Below, piece after piece: positions 61,332 to 64,000 of a stretch of DNA of 64,000 nt. The stretch is from contig CAYRUD010000011.1 in NCBI GenBank assembly GCA_964427425.1, positions 1-64,000 of the forward strand, given 5' to 3'. The position numbers were made by a program, and so were the translations under genes. A model generated the notes under the pieces. The model saw only the letters and a list, made by a program, of their open reading frames with translations. It searched no databases and was not told the origin of the DNA. Every line of letters begins with the position of its first letter. Position 1 is the stretch's first letter. The stretch comes from CAYRUD01 sp964427425. GTDB taxonomy: Bacteria; Chlamydiota; Chlamydiia; Chlamydiales; FEN-1388.

Positions 61332-64000
61332 ATGAGCTCTACTCAAGTTAATTCTCAAGATGATATCTCAAAACTTTATAACAGTCTTAACGATCAGCTG
61401 ACTACTCTTGGAGTTAAGGAAGGAAAAATTGTTATAAATAATAAAGAGTATGGAGTGAAGGAGCTCAAATCTGAAAAGAAAGGTGAGTTAAATACCCTCT
61501 TCTCTACTGCTGTCCAACTAAAAGATGCTGTTAATAAAGTATCACAGCCTATCTATGAGTTATCAGACATACAATCAAAGTTAGAAACAGTTGTAAGTTT
61601 AAAAGACAACTATAAGATCGAGCAAAGTACCTGGAATCCATTTAAATGGATTGCTCGCTTTATTAGGGATTTATTCACATCAACTCCACGTATTTACATT
61701 GATAGCGTCTTAGAGAAAAGTGATCTAACAAAGATCAATGAGAAAATTGCTCAATTGAAAATTTCAGCTCCAATCGATCGATCTCAAATCTCTTTGGAGC
61801 AAAGGCGGATCATCAAGTTACAGATCGATAATGGACAGCAACAGGAAGCTTTATCTTCTTTTAACGAGAGTGAGATTACTGAGGCTACTTTAGAATACAT
61901 TCCTGATGATCTTCGATGCATTCACACCATCCAAAGTAAACTCTCTGATTTAAAAGGAAAGTTAGAAGGTGAGTCGTTCTATCTTTTATGGACAGATGCT
62001 CAAAATATGCTTAAGTACACTGAGGTCACTGAGAAAGGATTAGAGAAGACGGAATCTCTTCACTTTGATCCAAAGACCTCTTCATGGAAAAATCCTGAGA
62101 ATAAGGTGATTTTTACAATTAAAGAAAAATCCTTAACATATTCTCAATCATTGGCCTCGGGAGTAGATAAATATAATTCGTATCTACAAAAAGCTGAGGA
62201 GCAAATACATGGCGAGCGGAATGTTTTTTATGTTGGATCTTCTCGTAAAGAGATCCAGTCTTCTGTAGATACTATTCGCCAGTCCACTGCTGTAGTTCAA
62301 AATGTCAAAGCTATTAGGGCTGTATTTTTTGAGGAAAACCAATGGATAGTTGCTACATTGGAAAAAGGTAGTGATAAATTTACATTCAAAAATCTGGAAG
62401 AAAAAGATCTGCTCTCCCTTGGTAAAGGCAAACGTTCGTTGAATGATATCTTGGGCGATAGTTCTTCGTATATGACCATTGGAGGGTATGAGAAGGATAA
62501 TGCAGACTATGTAAAACAATGTCGACAAAAGAATGCAGAGGTGATTAATGCCTTTGCTCAAAGTGCCCCATATAAAACATCTCCAGAAAATAATCTAAAA
62601 AGATTAGCGGCTTCTCTTAATGCTGGTGCTGCCGGAGCTTATTCTGTGCAACTAGCTGGAGGGGTGGGAGCTTGGCTGAAGGGTTTTATCTTCACTGTTG
62701 ATAAGGCGCCAACTTTATCATATGTCGATGCAAATGGTGTTATCAAGTCGGGTAAGATGTATCCAACTGTAAGTGGTATAAAGGTTGTCTTTGGACCAGG
62801 TGATGAGCAAGCATTTAAAACTATTGATGAACTTGCTAAAAGTTTGAATTTATTAAATGATGTTCAGCTCTTAGAGCAAGCAAGTCAAAAAAAAGAGGCT
62901 GAAATCCAAAAGGCTGTAACTGCAATTACGAGATTCACATCAAGTACGGTAAACACAGCTAGTGAGAAGACACGACTCGAAGAGTATTCTCAGAAATTAC
63001 GCTCACATGCTCATGGTGGTGTGGTTGTATGGAAAAATGATACTGCTGAGGCAAACTTTGCTCAATACTCCATGGCTGTCTTAAAAGAGAATGAGTGGGA
63101 TCAAGGAAGCCTCCCTATAATTGTGAAATATGAACTTGATCTTCGTACAAAACCTGGAATGATAATTGTTAAGGAAGGTAGCCAAGTAATTTCTGAGATC
63201 GAAGCTTCTAAATTTAATAACGAAGTTTTAATGAAAGAGTTAAAGCTAAGTGCGAAATTACAAACAGCAGCAGAATTGGATACAAAGATTGGTTTGTATA
63301 ACGATTGCTGGGTAGATATATCAAAACAATCTGGAAAAAAGATAAAAAATCCTAAGACTGATTTAGTGCGTTTTAAGAATGTGGTAAAAGATGAGAGCGT
63401 CGGAACTTTTGCTTTAGATTACAATGAAAATAAAGAAGGGATCCCAGGTCTTATTACGGTGTATTACATTGCTAAGCACTCTGCAGAGTCTGATGAGTTG
63501 GAGATTAAAAGCATAAAACTTAACTTAAATAAAGTTCCAGGTAAGATATACATTGGAGATCAAGAATATCGAAATTTCAGTGAAGTAAGAAAGAAATTTG
63601 ATCTTAAGAAATCTGCTCATGAAACAAATAAGCAGTATTGGAATTTGCAAGAGAAATCTCGTCAGTTTCGAGCCAATCCCTTCTATGTGAGAGACTGTGA
63701 TTCCGCAGAAACCGCTAATGATTACTTCGAAACTCTTTTTCGTGAACTGGATCAATATAATCAAATTGATGGATCAGAACCAGCGTCTCAGAAAGCAGGT
63801 TCTCCAACAAGAGTATCATGGCTTATTCGCCCTTCCTCAAATAAAGATACAGGTATGTTTGCAGGTATTCAAGATAAGATAAATGCTTGGCTTCCTCGAT
63901 TTATTCAATGGAATAGAGAGCAGATAGAATACACAATTTCGCTTGGTTTTCGAGATAATGATGGCGAGATGCATGTCTATGAAGGAGCATTTTCAATACA
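61332..64000 (+). CDS. Large multi-module protein with SH2-like domain, C-terminus cut by window edge
   Basis: At least 889 aa, open to the window end with no stop. Not matched to a named family as a whole. A GAGGG site precedes the ATG. It is a series of related segments: each begins with a helix, then a strand starting G-x-x (GAY at 435, GGV at 562, GTF at 691), strands with alternating hydrophobics, and a closing acidic or aromatic helix (FKTIDELAKSLNLL; YRNFSEVRKKFDL). From about residue 782 the segment fits an SH2 domain: FYVRDCDSAETANDYF resembles the WYxGxISRxEAxxxL start, and SWLIRPSS (829-836, Arg833) resembles FLVRxS with the phosphotyrosine-binding Arg. It is probably a host-directed protein. 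Confidence 0.75.
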   Translation, partial: MSSTQVNSQDDISKLYNSLNDQLTTLGVKEGKIVINNKEYGVKELKSEKKGELNTLFSTAVQLKDAVNKVSQPIYELSDIQSKLETVVSLKDNYKIEQSTWNPFKWIARFIRDLFTSTPRIYIDSVLEKSDLTKINEKIAQLKISAPIDRSQISLEQRRIIKLQIDNGQQQEALSSFNESEITEATLEYIPDDLRCIHTIQSKLSDLKGKLEGESFYLLWTDAQNMLKYTEVTEKGLEKTESLHFDPKTSSWKNPENKVIFTIKEKSLTYSQSLASGVDKYNSYLQKAEEQIHGERNVFYVGSSRKEIQSSVDTIRQSTAVVQNVKAIRAVFFEENQWIVATLEKGSDKFTFKNLEEKDLLSLGKGKRSLNDILGDSSSYMTIGGYEKDNADYVKQCRQKNAEVINAFAQSAPYKTSPENNLKRLAASLNAGAAGAYSVQLAGGVGAWLKGFIFTVDKAPTLSYVDANGVIKSGKMYPTVSGIKVVFGPGDEQAFKTIDELAKSLNLLNDVQLLEQASQKKEAEIQKAVTAITRFTSSTVNTASEKTRLEEYSQKLRSHAHGGVVVWKNDTAEANFAQYSMAVLKENEWDQGSLPIIVKYELDLRTKPGMIIVKEGSQVISEIEASKFNNEVLMKELKLSAKLQTAAELDTKIGLYNDCWVDISKQSGKKIKNPKTDLVRFKNVVKDESVGTFALDYNENKEGIPGLITVYYIAKHSAESDELEIKSIKLNLNKVPGKIYIGDQEYRNFSEVRKKFDLKKSAHETNKQYWNLQEKSRQFRANPFYVRDCDSAETANDYFETLFRELDQYNQIDGSEPASQKAGSPTRVSWLIRPSSNKDTGMFAGIQDKINAWLPRFIQWNREQIEYTISLGFRDNDGEMHVYEGAFSI

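Overview
The window is a contiguous, gene-dense bacterial segment with no transposase, phage gene, CRISPR array or tRNA that I could find. Several features point to the phylum Chlamydiae, and to an 'environmental' lineage rather than genus Chlamydia: a Chlamydiae/Verrucomicrobia-type small basic protein (32727-32885); the rpmG / LolE-type permease / lolD order; the ybeY / CBS-domain hemolysin-like neighbourhood; and a zwf / pgl pentose-phosphate cluster. These synteny parallels are from memory. The family cannot be fixed from the sequence. The 23S segment carries an intact I-CeuI site with no group I intron.

Layout. 1-1364: 3' part of 23S rRNA, 5S rRNA and terminator. 1416-21110: an accessory block, nearly all on the minus strand. 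It holds a 1133-aa coiled-coil protein ending in a eukaryote-like RhoGEF (DH) domain, an unknown protein, two paralogous LRR proteins and five paralogous Ser/Thr-type protein kinases, with one DedA membrane protein interposed. 21155-34655: housekeeping genes (recN, rnhC, a TPR protein, typA, rny, a CBS-domain membrane protein, ybeY, two tiny conserved proteins, a sodium symporter). 35065-35961: a secreted inverse-autotransporter-type beta-barrel with no passenger. 36139-40619: a complete MacB/DevC-type ABC permease, ATPase, HlyD adaptor and TolC-like lipoprotein operon. 40718-45199: BrkB/YihY, ferrochelatase, a GPx-like peroxidase, and DUF2878 and DUF2937 membrane proteins. 45204-47646: two effector-like genes, one with two GIY-YIG nuclease domains. 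47733-55771: lolD and its permease, rpmG, tsaD, pgl, opcA, zwf. 56103-61072: mgtE, then yqgE and an mlaE-mlaF-mlaD lipid transport operon. 61332 to the end: a large protein, cut by the window edge, made of repeated modules, one of which reads as an SH2 domain with an FLVR-like motif.

Taken together, a normal reduced-genome chlamydial backbone is interleaved with proteins built from eukaryotic signalling modules: DH-RhoGEF, Ser/Thr kinases, LRR and an SH2-like module. This is what an intracellular bacterium that manipulates host signalling would carry. The strongest candidates for something undescribed are the DH-domain protein, the kinase/LRR array and the multi-module SH2-like protein. Secretion and host targets are inference; no secretion genes lie in the window.
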